Assembly: GCA_030374805.1 (NCBI GenBank)
Contig: JARGSG010000001.1
Location: 124,001 to 188,000 of the forward strand
Source: Gracilaria gracilis
Lineage: Eukaryota > Rhodophyta > Florideophyceae > Gracilariales > Gracilariaceae
DNA: 64,000 bases
Direction of reading: 5' to 3'
The notes beneath the pieces are model-generated. The model was not told where the DNA came from. It saw nothing but the letters and a program-made list of their open reading frames with translations, and did not search any database. Position numbers and translations under genes: made by a program. Shown here in pieces: positions 50,656 through 59,985 of this stretch (positions are counted from its first letter, which is position 1; every line of letters begins with the position of its first letter).

Positions 50656-51835
50656 TTACTTCTGGCATCTCATCTTAGCTGACGATATGGTTGTGGTGTA
50701 TTTGTCGGGCCTTCTTTGTCGTTTTGTAGAAGATAGTTTTTTCTCTGCGTACAGAATCGTGTGGTATATGTCAGGGCGGGTGTTTTGAAGGACGTGCTTG
50801 TTGTGAAAAAACGTGAAACAGTTCACATGGAAACTGCGCTTGCACTCACTGCACGAGTACTTCGTACAGCCACCCCTTTTTTCTGCCCCACATACACTGC
50901 AAAGAACGCAGAGTACTCTTTTCTTCCCCACCGTGTCCATCAACAAATGTGGGGCTGTGTTGGGTGCAGACGTATTGCAGAATGAGTTACTTGCGGCGTT
51001 GGTGGGGGACGTTATGTTGGAGAGAGAGACTCGTTGCTGTTTATACTCCACATGCTCAGCAACAAGCTGAAGAATGACACGTCTCTTCATCAAGCCCACA
51101 TCAATAATAGGTTCTCCAGGGTTGCTTATTGCATGAAATAAAGCATTTGCGTTCAATATACTTGCATCAAGTAAAAAGGTTACAATGCTCATTGGCACCC
51201 GTTTTTCCTTCCTCATCGTGGCACAAGTCGATCGAAATTGATCTAATCAGTCAACTACATTCATGAAGACATTGTAAGCCACAATTACTGCTGGCACCTG
51301 AAGGATTGTCCGACTAAGAGCTTCGTCCCCTGTCCAACGGTGTAATGGAGCAAGCCCATGAACACAGCTTAGAGCGTGATTATCAGCACCGTGTATTCGC
51401 AAGATGAGGGTGTCGGCGAGATCGTTAGTATAGAACGTAACCACTGATCGATCTTTGAGAACAATAAACCCCGCCTTCTCTGCCACACGAGGTGCGGCAT
51501 TCGCATCACTACTTTTCTCAAACACCTGCACCAATCGCCATGCTTCTCTGGCAGCATGCTGCAGACCGTCAATTGCCTCTCGCAGCGCTGGGCGATTGAC
51601 TCCATCTACATTACAAAATCGAACTGTACTCAACAGTTTGCTCTCTCCGTCAGTACGTGTAGATAATTGTCGCGCCAGAACATGGCGAGTGTAGAAGTTA
51701 TCCATAACCATAAGTCGCCCATTCTGTGCCGTAGGGTAGAGTTTTGTTTGATGTGCCATTCGAGCACACCAAAGGGCTGACGCCTTACCCTTTGGCACCA
51801 TGTCGTACAAATACCGATAAGGTGTGGGGTCCGCC
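50656..51835 (-). pseudogene. piggyBac-type DDE transposase, C-terminal part, broken
   Basis: The minus frame contains RLMVMDNFYTRHVLARQL (the family's DN-F-Y/F-T/S motif with a catalytic Asp), KAGFIVLKDRSVVTFYTND, and YNVFMNVVD-stop-LDQF, which matches the conserved YN..M.GVD..DQ segment bearing the last catalytic Asp. The TGA at 51247-51249 interrupts exactly there; the frame is otherwise continuous to 50656. The C-terminus is the Cys-rich domain typical of piggyBac (CVLCSVCGAE, CTKYSCSECKRSFHVNC). The 5' half is missing because the Ty3/gypsy LTR begins at 51836. It is non-functional in two independent ways. Confidence 0.75.
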
Positions 51836-52308
51836 TGGTAGAGGGAGCGCGCGGGGGCTCAACCTAAAGGGGAAAAACACACAACCAATATGGTAGTAGG
51901 GCACCTGAAACCCGCAGGGGCAAACGGCGGGGCAACTAGTCTAGACCGTGTAGGTGTACGGTAGTAGACGTCGACACGCGGTAAAACCTGAATAGTAATA
52001 GAGTAGCAAGTGACCAAGATGGTATAGTTACTGCCCTAGTGGTGCCTGACTTTACAATACCCGAGGAGGAAGGCGAGGTGCACCACAATATATACAAGGT
52101 GCACCGACGCCGATCTCCCCTGCGGGCATGACGTCATCGGCTGTGCCCATGACCTACTGTCATGGGCCAGCAATGCTAAACTATCCTAGACTATAAATTA
52201 GAAATTAGAAATTATAAAATACAGAATACCAATTGGGTACAGTGCAGCCAGCAAGGCGCACCAGTAGGCCCACGTGGCATCAACCCATTGAGGTCTCATT
52301 GTACTACA
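51836..52308 (-). repeat. 3' LTR (473 bp)
   Basis: Read on the minus strand it starts TGTAGTACAATGAG and ends CCCTCTACCA, the usual TG...CA with short inverted ends (TGTAG / CTACCA). The inner side is bordered by a polypurine tract and the outer side by the broken piggyBac frame, which fixes both borders. An AT-rich box with TATAA lies at about 52190-52235. Confidence 0.8.
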
Positions 52309-52323
52309 GACCCCCCTTCCTAC
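52309..52323 (-). other. Polypurine tract
   Basis: The plus strand GACCCCCCTTCCTAC corresponds to a minus-strand GTAGGAAGGGGGGTC directly before the LTR start, as expected for the plus-strand primer of reverse transcription. Confidence 0.7.
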
Positions 52324-52888
52324 CCTGAGCCACGCCCTCGTGGCTCCTAGATCCTTTCACCAAGTCGGTTGCATCGTCGTACCAATTTGGTCCCTGTCGC
52401 AGCCTTCGTGCCATCTCGCGCCCGTGCGTCGCATCGGCTCTGCGTCGCCGAGCGTACTCCGTTCACCACCTTGGTGATCACCGATTGCGGCTCTATCCAC
52501 TTCTTTGGTTATCACAGACGGCAGCCTATTCGTTCCCATTGGTGGTTTGGGCGCGGCGCGCGCCCATTGCATACCTCCAAGGTTCTGCCTTTTTGGCTGC
52601 CCGGCTTGGACCCTTTTACCGTGTCGGTATACCCAGTGGGGGTGGCGGGTTGCGCCTTCGAGCTCGTGTGGGCACTGTACCGTGAAGGATTTTGGCGCCC
52701 ACTTGGTTGCGGCGTGTCTCTCTGTCCCTTCGAGGTTCGAGTACCAACCCTTCGAGGCATTGCCGCTGACTCCATCGAGGTTGTTCCACCGTTATCCCTT
52801 CTGGTTACCTTCGCACCCCTTTGCGGTTTGTCTACGCGGGCTCGCGCCACCGTGGCTTTTCGTCCGACCGACAAGGTTGAATCCGTTT

Positions 52889-55303
52889 ATGGTGACCCCC
52901 GATCCTTATCTGAACCACATGGGTAGCCCTGGTACCAGCGTGCGGGCTCGCACCCGTAGCGGTACACGGCGATTGTCAGTTCCCCATGTTGGTCAATCGG
53001 ACGCGGTAACCCCAAGGGACGGCGCGCCATCGGCGACCAATGCCGATACCTTAATGGTTGAACCAGCATGGGGCCCCGAACGGGTGGAGGTTTTGAGCAT
53101 CAGCTCTAGTGACTCACCCATTGTGGATAAAAAGCCGATTCGCTTCACCCCTGCGGTCGAATGCTCGCCGTCTCAACCACTCCCTCACGGTACTCATCAC
53201 ATCATGTCGGGTGCCGGTCCCTCGCGCGGCCGCGGAAGCGGCATTGCCAAATCTGGTTCTCGGGGTGCTGCTTTGTACCATTCCTGCATCCAAACTGGTT
53301 TTCGGAGCCAGCCGGTTCCGTCTTCCTCAAATCAACCTCAAGGGATTCACGAAGGGATCCGGGACCCGTATGGTCCGGAGCCCGAGATTCCTCGTGGTAT
53401 TTACTATTATGGTTTGGAGCCGTTCACCACGGCCGACTTGAACGTTTCCCAACATGGTACCTTCGGGGTCGATCCAAGAATGGTGTCGCAAGCGACGCTG
53501 TACCGCCGGAACTGGCCAGTGGCGCCGGGGAACACATCGCTTCCCGGCGTCTTGCGTCGTCCGACTTTGGATACCTACTTGGGTTTGTTTCGTTGGGATT
53601 GCGAGCGTCTCCGCTCCGTCCCCCAAACGCTCCACCGTCGGGATAAGGAATCTCAACCTCGTCAGGGTCGGGTGGAGTGCTATGACAGCCGCCAGCGACA
53701 CACACCAATGAGGTATTTTATCCCCCCGCTTTATCCCAGCGATCTGCCGTATGTTCGTATTGAACCGGAGCTCCATTATTACCGACGTCTGGTTGTGAAG
53801 ATCTGTCAGTACGACTCCCTTCCGCAGCAGTACCTTCCGGCTTCACCACATTTGGTTTGCTTCGATAGGCCTTACAATACCATCCATTGGGCTAACCGTC
53901 GTAGGTGGGGGGTGGATGCTGCCACCGAGGCTCGCATTCGCACCCGGTCCAGCTTCAACCGCGTCATGCATGGGTTCCATAATGTGGAGTTCTTCTCACA
54001 ACCTAATAAGGGAAGAACCTCTTGGTATGTAGCCCGACCTGAATGGTGGAATGCCTATGAGGTACCGATGTCGCTTAGCGTCCCAACCCCACCGGTATTG
54101 GCTTACTTCGGGAGCTACATCACCCGTAACCACGATCGGTATTACCTCATTTGGTCGATTGCCCTCGCGGAATGGGCCGTATTGGTGGCCATCTTGGCTC
54201 TGCAGGCTGCCCGTGACGGTTTTGACTGGGATTGTCGTTCTCGAGAAGCCGAGATTTACCGTGACGGTGTGCAACCTCCTGGTCGTATGTTCTTCATTCC
54301 CCCGAGGGTCATTCGCGACATTCGCCTATTTGGAATCGGAACCATTGTGGCAGGTACGGACTACTCTATTGAGCAGCTGGAATCGTTGCTTACCCAAGTG
54401 GAGAGTTTCCCGTGGGGAGCCAAGCAGGGGTGGGAGGTTTTCGATCCGGTGTCCTGGAAGGTTGTATCCCGCGCGGAGCAGCGCTATCCCGGGGCTCCGA
54501 CCGATCAGGGACCTCCAGGGAGTCCCGAGCCATTCCCAACCGTGGTGGAATCGCCAGCAGCTACCCCTGTGGTCACTTCAGCGCCTACTCCCGCTCCAGA
54601 GGGACGCAATACGCCTGCCCATACTGGTGCCACTCCTCTTCTCCCTAGTACCACACGGGTTGATGGGCCTCCGCGGGCTATCCTCGGGGGTGTCATGGCT
54701 GCGGCTGCGGCGCCTGTCCCCTCTCAGGTGGACTCCCAGGCCATTTCAGGTTTAATGGCTCGGGTCCGCCAAGCCTGTGTGGTGAACTTCCAGCGGGCGG
54801 GTCCTACCTCTGTGGTCGAAGCTCTTACCCTTCTGGAAAGCATCCTGCCTCGTCATGCACAGTACATGCGATTTTTTTCCCAAATTGGTGAGTTCCGGAA
54901 CTGGTTCCAGGTCGAGCTCTACCAGATGGCTACCAACCAGGTGGCAGGCCTAGCGACGGCCATGGGCCCGACGCCTACAAACCCTTTGGAGGATCCCCTA
55001 TTTGGTGCTAGCCTGAACCCCGGCCTTCTAGCCGCTACGCAGGCTCCTCTCCACATCGGGTCGTCGGCACCTCCGTCGGTTGCGCAGGCGAGCGCGCCAC
55101 CTCCGATGGGTGCCGACGTGATGCCAGGCGTCAGCGTGCCTACTAGTACCCCCGTGGGTCATGGTAGCGCGCCTAGCCAGGCTCCAGGCCAGGCTCACCT
55201 CTTCCAGCCTTGGCCGGGAGCCCATCAGAACACCACTCCGGGTCGGGGATCCTCAGCTGGAGGCTCCTCGGGGCCTCACTTTGCCACTCACCTATCAGGT
55301 TGA
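52889..55303 (+). CDS. Antisense accessory ORF of the Ty3/gypsy element (804 aa), unknown function
   Basis: A plus-strand frame lies inside the minus-strand retrotransposon between pol/chromodomain and the 3' LTR. It is open from about 52505; the first ATG is at 52889. Residues of about 1-130 are disordered. From about 165 to 530 the sequence looks globular and rich in Trp, Tyr and Arg (IPRGIYYYGLEPF, MRYFIPPLYPSDLPYVRIEP, LVVKICQYDSLPQQYLP, WYVARPEWWNAYEVP, YYLIWSIALAEWAVLVAILA). A Pro/Ala/Thr linker, a helical segment (MARVRQACVVNFQRA, MRFFSQIGEFRNWFQVELY) and a low-complexity tail follow. No stop interrupts it although the element's pol is stopped twice. I recognise no family. Extra antisense ORFs at this position are known in plant Tat-lineage elements. 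Confidence 0.6.
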   Translation: MVTPDPYLNHMGSPGTSVRARTRSGTRRLSVPHVGQSDAVTPRDGAPSATNADTLMVEPAWGPERVEVLSISSSDSPIVDKKPIRFTPAVECSPSQPLPHGTHHIMSGAGPSRGRGSGIAKSGSRGAALYHSCIQTGFRSQPVPSSSNQPQGIHEGIRDPYGPEPEIPRGIYYYGLEPFTTADLNVSQHGTFGVDPRMVSQATLYRRNWPVAPGNTSLPGVLRRPTLDTYLGLFRWDCERLRSVPQTLHRRDKESQPRQGRVECYDSRQRHTPMRYFIPPLYPSDLPYVRIEPELHYYRRLVVKICQYDSLPQQYLPASPHLVCFDRPYNTIHWANRRRWGVDAATEARIRTRSSFNRVMHGFHNVEFFSQPNKGRTSWYVARPEWWNAYEVPMSLSVPTPPVLAYFGSYITRNHDRYYLIWSIALAEWAVLVAILALQAARDGFDWDCRSREAEIYRDGVQPPGRMFFIPPRVIRDIRLFGIGTIVAGTDYSIEQLESLLTQVESFPWGAKQGWEVFDPVSWKVVSRAEQRYPGAPTDQGPPGSPEPFPTVVESPAATPVVTSAPTPAPEGRNTPAHTGATPLLPSTTRVDGPPRAILGGVMAAAAAPVPSQVDSQAISGLMARVRQACVVNFQRAGPTSVVEALTLLESILPRHAQYMRFFSQIGEFRNWFQVELYQMATNQVAGLATAMGPTPTNPLEDPLFGASLNPGLLAATQAPLHIGSSAPPSVAQASAPPPMGADVMPGVSVPTSTPVGHGSAPSQAPGQAHLFQPWPGAHQNTTPGRGSSAGGSSGPHFATHLSG

Positions 55304-56216
55304 TTGTCGTAACCACTTCTGCATCCCTGTTGGTATTGCTCTTTCAGTAAAGTTAAAAGTTATGTGTTTTCATGTTAGGTTCCAATTTCCATCGAGGGGC
55401 ATTGCGAGGCGGAAACGCGAAAATAACTCCCCTCCCCCTTCCTTAGACCAGCGTACCACGGTGGGTGAAGCATAGTTCCTTGTAGGTAAATTGGTTCCAT
55501 CTGGAGCCACATTTGCGTGCTCGTAGTATGGATTCACCATGATGGTACGACGCTTCGCCTCCACGCGGGGCAGCGAGCGGTTTTGCCTCCCCGTGAGGTG
55601 AGGTGACGTGCCACGCGCTTGCGCGCGGTGGCCAGCAATGTACCTGGATTGGTCCGCATGGCCTCTCACCATGCATGGGCGCACGTGCGGTGTTTCACCC
55701 TGGAGGTTACTTGCAAGGCGAATCAAAATATTTGACCGGAAAATTACCCCTCCATATGGTAGTGAAAACGCAGAAAATCCTTTTGGTCTGTATCTCGAGA
55801 ACCAAGGGGTTTCAGAGGCTGAGAATGGCCGATTCGGGAGCGCGGCACGGTCAAAATACTTAGATTTTTTGACCATGCCGTTGCTCGCTCCCTACACACA
55901 ATAGTGTAAACCGAATCGGTTACTCCGCACGGCGCGCCACGAGAAGCGCGCGTATGCCTCGTCAAATAAAAAGATACAATTTTTTGAATGTTTCCACCGT
56001 GCGGGTTCGCGCGCGTGCCGCGCACGTGCATGGCGCGTGTGCAACGGCGCGCGTACAACGGTGCGTCCGTCTTTAGCGCTACCGCTCCTTGGACGTACCC
56101 TCATGGAATGCTTCCTTCTGGTTGTACCTTCCCGGTGAGCGTCCGAACCGACTTTGGTACTCCTCATTACAATGTGCTTTTCCCCCTTCCTTGGGAGACT
56201 GCATTACCTCTAAGGT
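55304..56216. other. Retrotransposon spacer between antisense ORF and chromodomain
   Basis: This is the non-coding part of the Ty3/gypsy 3' region. It is GC-rich with frequent CGCGCG and GTGCGC near 55920-56060. The open frames in it (up to 168 codons) have no domain character. Confidence 0.5.
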
Positions 56217-56451
56217 TTACCCATCATTCGGCATGTCCTCTCCTTTGCGGTTCCAGTAGCTTACCCTGAAATGGTGTGGTATGGCTGAGGGCGGCTCGGC
56301 GGTATCACCGTCAGCCCCCCAGCCATACCAGCGTACTGTGTACTTCAGACCTTCTTGGGTACGGCGGTGACCTACAAGGCGTTCCACTGGGAACTCATTA
56401 GAGACCTGGGCTGGTATCGTTTCACCACTTTGGTTTAGATGAGCATCGGTA
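56217..56451 (-). pseudogene. Chromodomain end of the gypsy polyprotein, severed from pol
   Basis: The minus-strand fragment contains FPVERLVGHRRTQEG-LKYTVRWYGWG, then a segment with paired prolines and a terminal FRVSYW. That is the chromodomain pattern (VE-x-I/L...Y-x-V-x-W-x-G) found at the integrase C-terminus of chromoviruses, where it guides integration to marked chromatin. It is in the same frame as the integrase tail once the 2-kb pogo-like insert and one TA are discounted. It ends at a normal stop at 56217. Confidence 0.75.
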
Positions 56452-58514
56452 CAGGTGGTTACTGCAATTAGTGTGGGTGTTTTATTAGTGTGGGAACCTA
56501 AAATGGTGTGGCCCACACTAATTTGGGTGGGGGTTATCAAACCAGCTCACCCAAATAGTGTGGGTTGTGATCGCATCTTCTCTATTCAAATAGTTTTCGC
56601 GCGAAACAGAAATTGTGGCGCTTGATAAGAAGTCTGCCATCAGACTTTCCGTACCAATTCTCGATCAAAAGACGGCTCAAAATGTCTCTCAACGCTTCCC
56701 CGATTGTCAGCGCTTTTGAAAGAATGAATGCCCGGTCCCAATCTTTGCCCAATACCAATGCCATTGTCCCAGACCAGACGATCACCACACACAATATATA
56801 CCCAAACCAGAACACAACGACGTCAAACCACACCGATACCGACCCCACTCCCAAGCGCACAGCCCAAACAGTGCTTCAGAAGTCTCACCGTGCGAAAATC
56901 GCCCAGTGGATGATCGACAATGCGGCACAGCACGGCACGAAACACATAATTTCTAAGAGCGTCGCCCAGTTCCCTCAGTTTTTCAGGGGAACTGTAAAGG
57001 CCAACCTCCAAAAGGCTAGCCGCTACTGGAAACAGAGACACACTCTCGCCGTTGGCAACAATCGCATATCAAAGAACCACAATTTTTCCTTTATCAAGCA
57101 CACCAAGAACGGCATGAAGCGACATGACGTAAAGGGTAACAGCGGAAGAGGGCGCAAAGTAACAGCGTGGGTGGCAGCTTTGCAGTGTGATTTGCTCGAT
57201 GAATTCCAAGTATGCGAAAGGCCGGGGTGAAATTCAACGCAAGGTTGCTCCGTAAGCTGAGTGTATCACTCATAAACAAGGCCACAGAAGGTGTGTACCA
57301 TTGCAACATGGTGGATCCCCGTAGCGGTGAGGGCATTGCGAAGCACATAACCCCGAGGTGGATCCAGTCGTTTATGCAACGATCAAATATTGTGAGCAGA
57401 GCTCAATGCGGGAAGCTCATGGTCTCCCCTTCCAGACAGGAACAAATAGAACGGGAAGTTGCGTATCATCTCGGTCAACTAGCTCGCGATTTTAGGTCAG
57501 GGCATTTGGATGAACAGGATGTCTTTAACGCCGACGAAACGCATTTTTGTATAAACATGGATAATCACAAAACCTTGGCATTGATTGGGGACAAAAATGT
57601 TAGATACGCTGATGTGGTTTCCGGAGATGACGGGATGACGATGATGGTTCTGATTTCGGGAGGCTGCTCTGCACGACTGGAGATACCGATGTTGATATTC
57701 AAAAACGTAGATAAGAACTATCCTATCCGGGGACTTGCCGATGATGTTCCCGGCGTTGTATACCGAACCGGGCCAAAGGCGTGGATGGATAGACGCGTAT
57801 TCCTTGAGTGGCTTCGAGACAAACGCGTGTTCACACCTTTACCAAACGGGCGCAAACGGGTTTTGTATATTGACAATGTGAATACCCATGATGTGACGGA
57901 GCAAGTGAAGGAAGCTTCGAAAGAAAGCAATACGGAGATCAGGTTTTTTCCATGCAACGCTACGCATCTAGTGCAACCTGCAGATAGTTTTGTTATACAG
58001 AAGTTGAAAACTTACTGGCGCGATGAGTGGGATGATTTTAAAATGGATATGATCGATAAGCGCATGTGGTGTGATGGTCAACGTTCGTCGGGAAAGCTAA
58101 GCAATCCGGGAAAGAGGCATTTTCTTAAGCTTGCTGCGCGTTCGGTTCGCGGGGTAAGTGAGCAGCGTGATAGTGATGGTGTCACCTACGCCCGCAAAGC
58201 CATGATTCGATGTGGTATGGCTCTGAATTTAAATGGGCAGTGGGAGGAGAGGCAGTTGTTCCCTGAGCTACAGCAGATTGTGTCGAAGTATCGTGAGAAC
58301 TTCGAGGGAGAAGCGGTGGGTGGAAGCTCCTGATCTGTGGTTCTGGAGCCCACACTATTTGCGTGAGTTCAAATTACTGTGGCCCACACTAATTAAAGTA
58401 TAACCAAATTAGTGCGGTTGCGTATATAGTGTGGCCCACACTAATTTCCGTGACAGAAGTCAGAATACGAGTTACAAAATTAGTGTGGGCCACACTAATT
58501 GCAGTTGTCACCTG
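56452..58514 (+). mobile_element. Second pogo-like transposon, nested in the Ty3/gypsy element
   Basis: The element is 2063 bp with TA on both sides (56450-56451 and 58515-58516). Its terminal inverted repeats of 25 bp start CAGGTG and contain ACTGCAATTAGTGTGG; 22 of 25 positions match. Both ends are packed with additional AATTAGTGTGG-type motifs in direct and palindromic orientation (about 56484, 56502-56522, 56552; and 58351, 58376, 58420-58445, 58478-58500). Removing the element and one TA restores the reading frame between integrase tail and chromodomain. It belongs to the same superfamily as the element at 779-2986, but the ends and the protein differ. Confidence 0.88.
56682..58333 (+). 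pseudogene. pogo-like transposase split by a frameshift
   Basis: The N-terminal frame runs from the ATG at 56682 to 57230 and holds a basic helix-turn-helix-like region (KSHRAKIAQWMIDNAAQHG, KASRYWKQR). The C-terminal frame runs 57212-58333 and begins with MRKAGVKFNARLLRKLS, which continues the helical DNA-binding part. It then gives the DDE core: Asp in FNADETHFCIN, Asp in VLYIDNVNTHD, Asp in LVQPADSFVIQKLK. The frames differ by one nucleotide and overlap at 57212-57230, so about 500 residues would be one protein if joined. The disruption could be a mutation or programmed frameshift. No typical intron fits the 20-bp overlap. Confidence 0.8.
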
Positions 58515-59985
58515 TACCACTAGGGGTAGGTGTTTCCTCTGACGGAGCAACCGTAATCCCCGCAGGTGGTACGTAGTCTGGGTCGTCACTCTGTGCGTCA
58601 TCATTAACCTCGATGGGTGTCCCGTCTTCCCGGGGCTGAGTCCTCAGGGCAACCGCTTGTGGGTCACGCGCGGATTCTCCGCGTTCCTTCCTGGACTGAA
58701 CCGTCTGAGGTGCAACCGTGATTCGGTCAGTAGAGATTGTACTCTCTACACCATCTTGGTTCACCGTTACCGTGTGGTCGGTCGACCGAACTACCTTGAA
58801 AGGTCCCGATGATTTCGGAAGAAGCTTAGAATTGATATCTCTATCAATAGCTTCATCATCAGCTTCATCACCCGGTCGTGGTTTAGCTCCTTTCGGGGGG
58901 TGGTCAATAAAGACATATTGACCCGGCGTAGCCGTTACCACTTGGGTTACCTTTCGGTCGTAGTCCTCCTTGTACCGCTTCTGGGATGCTGTGAGCTTGC
59001 TCTCAGCATACTTGAGAGCACGTCTCAACCTCAAAAGGGTATTCCGTTTGACCTGTGACGGTGTGAGCGCTCCGGCGGCTTCTTGTCCTAATGGGTCCCC
59101 TTCAACAACAATACCTGGTGGGTGTCTTGACAGTATTAGATCGAACGGCGTAGTTTGCGTCGCTCGATGAACCTGAAGGTTATATGCATATGTCAAGGGC
59201 TGCACGAGCTCGTCCCAACCAGTTTAGTGTTCTTCCGTATAATGTCGCAGCCTAGATACCAGTGTTCGGTTAAAGCGCTCCACTTGCCCATTCGTTTGCG
59301 GATGGTAGGCAGTAGTGAAGTAGTGCTTAATACCCAAGAGGTTACAAACAGCTTCAAAGAACTTCGAAGCTAAGATCGAACCATTGTCGGTAAGTAGATA
59401 AAGCGGTGCACCATACGGGTAGATCCAATTGTTCAAGAACGCCACCGCGAGGGTCGTCGATTTCGTGTCCTTCAAGGGTATCGCTCGCGTGAGCTTCGAG
59501 AACCTGTCGGTGATTACGATGATGTACTGATATCCCCTTGTGGTTTTTGGTAATGGACCCAGAAGGTCTATTGCGACGAACTCGAGAGGACCCGCTGCAG
59601 GGAATAACTTCAAGTATTTCCTGTGCTTCCGGAGACCTCCACGGGTACGTACGCAAGATTCACATTGACCTACAAAGGTATATATATCATTAGCCATATG
59701 AGGCCAGTAGTACCCTTGCCTCAAGGTGTAGTACATTCTCGTACCTCCAGGGTGTCCTGATAGCCTTGGGTAGTGGGCTAGGTACAGCACCCGAGGGCGC
59801 AGCACCTTGGGCACTACCTTCTGAAGGGAACCATCAATAGGAGCTCGCCTCACCAGGAAACCATTTCGGTCGACGTCAAAGTTCGAGTCTTTCATACCTA
59901 CTTGGTCCATGAGAGAGCGGCAATAAACATCGTTTGCTTGCTCTCTCAGGAATTCCTCGCGGGTAATTGGCATGACGTTTGTTTC
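58515..59985 (-). pseudogene. Ty3/gypsy integrase with two in-frame stops
   Basis: The minus frame continues from RNase H after a TAG at 59986. It starts MPITREEFLREQAND, then the H-x-H...C-x2-C zinc-binding module (HYPRLSGHPGG ... CESCVRTRGG), then the catalytic core: Asp in FVAIDLLGPLPK, Asp in LLTDNGSIL, Glu in NGQVERFNRT. A TAA at 59224 interrupts just after the core; the same frame then resumes (QPLTYAYNLQVHRATQ) through the C-terminal, GPF-containing region (KLLPKSSGPFKVV) to the pogo-like insertion. Catalytic residues are intact but the protein cannot be made in full length. Confidence 0.85.

Larger units (their letters stand above)
49158..51835 (-). mobile_element. piggyBac-like DNA transposon, interrupted by a retrotransposon
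   Basis: The left end CCCTTTTGAACCGG abuts TTAA. A subterminal inverted repeat (49179-49201) lies just inside. The element contains a convergent pair: a small plus-strand cargo ORF (50094-50647) and the minus-strand 3' half of a piggyBac-type transposase. At 51835 the transposase frame is cut by the LTR of the Ty3/gypsy element, so the rest of the piggyBac element should resume beyond the right edge of the window. Confidence 0.7.

Noticed and set aside
55370-56167. Frames of 90-168 codons in the retrotransposon 3' region
   Set aside because: No retroelement domain and no conserved features; treated as spacer.
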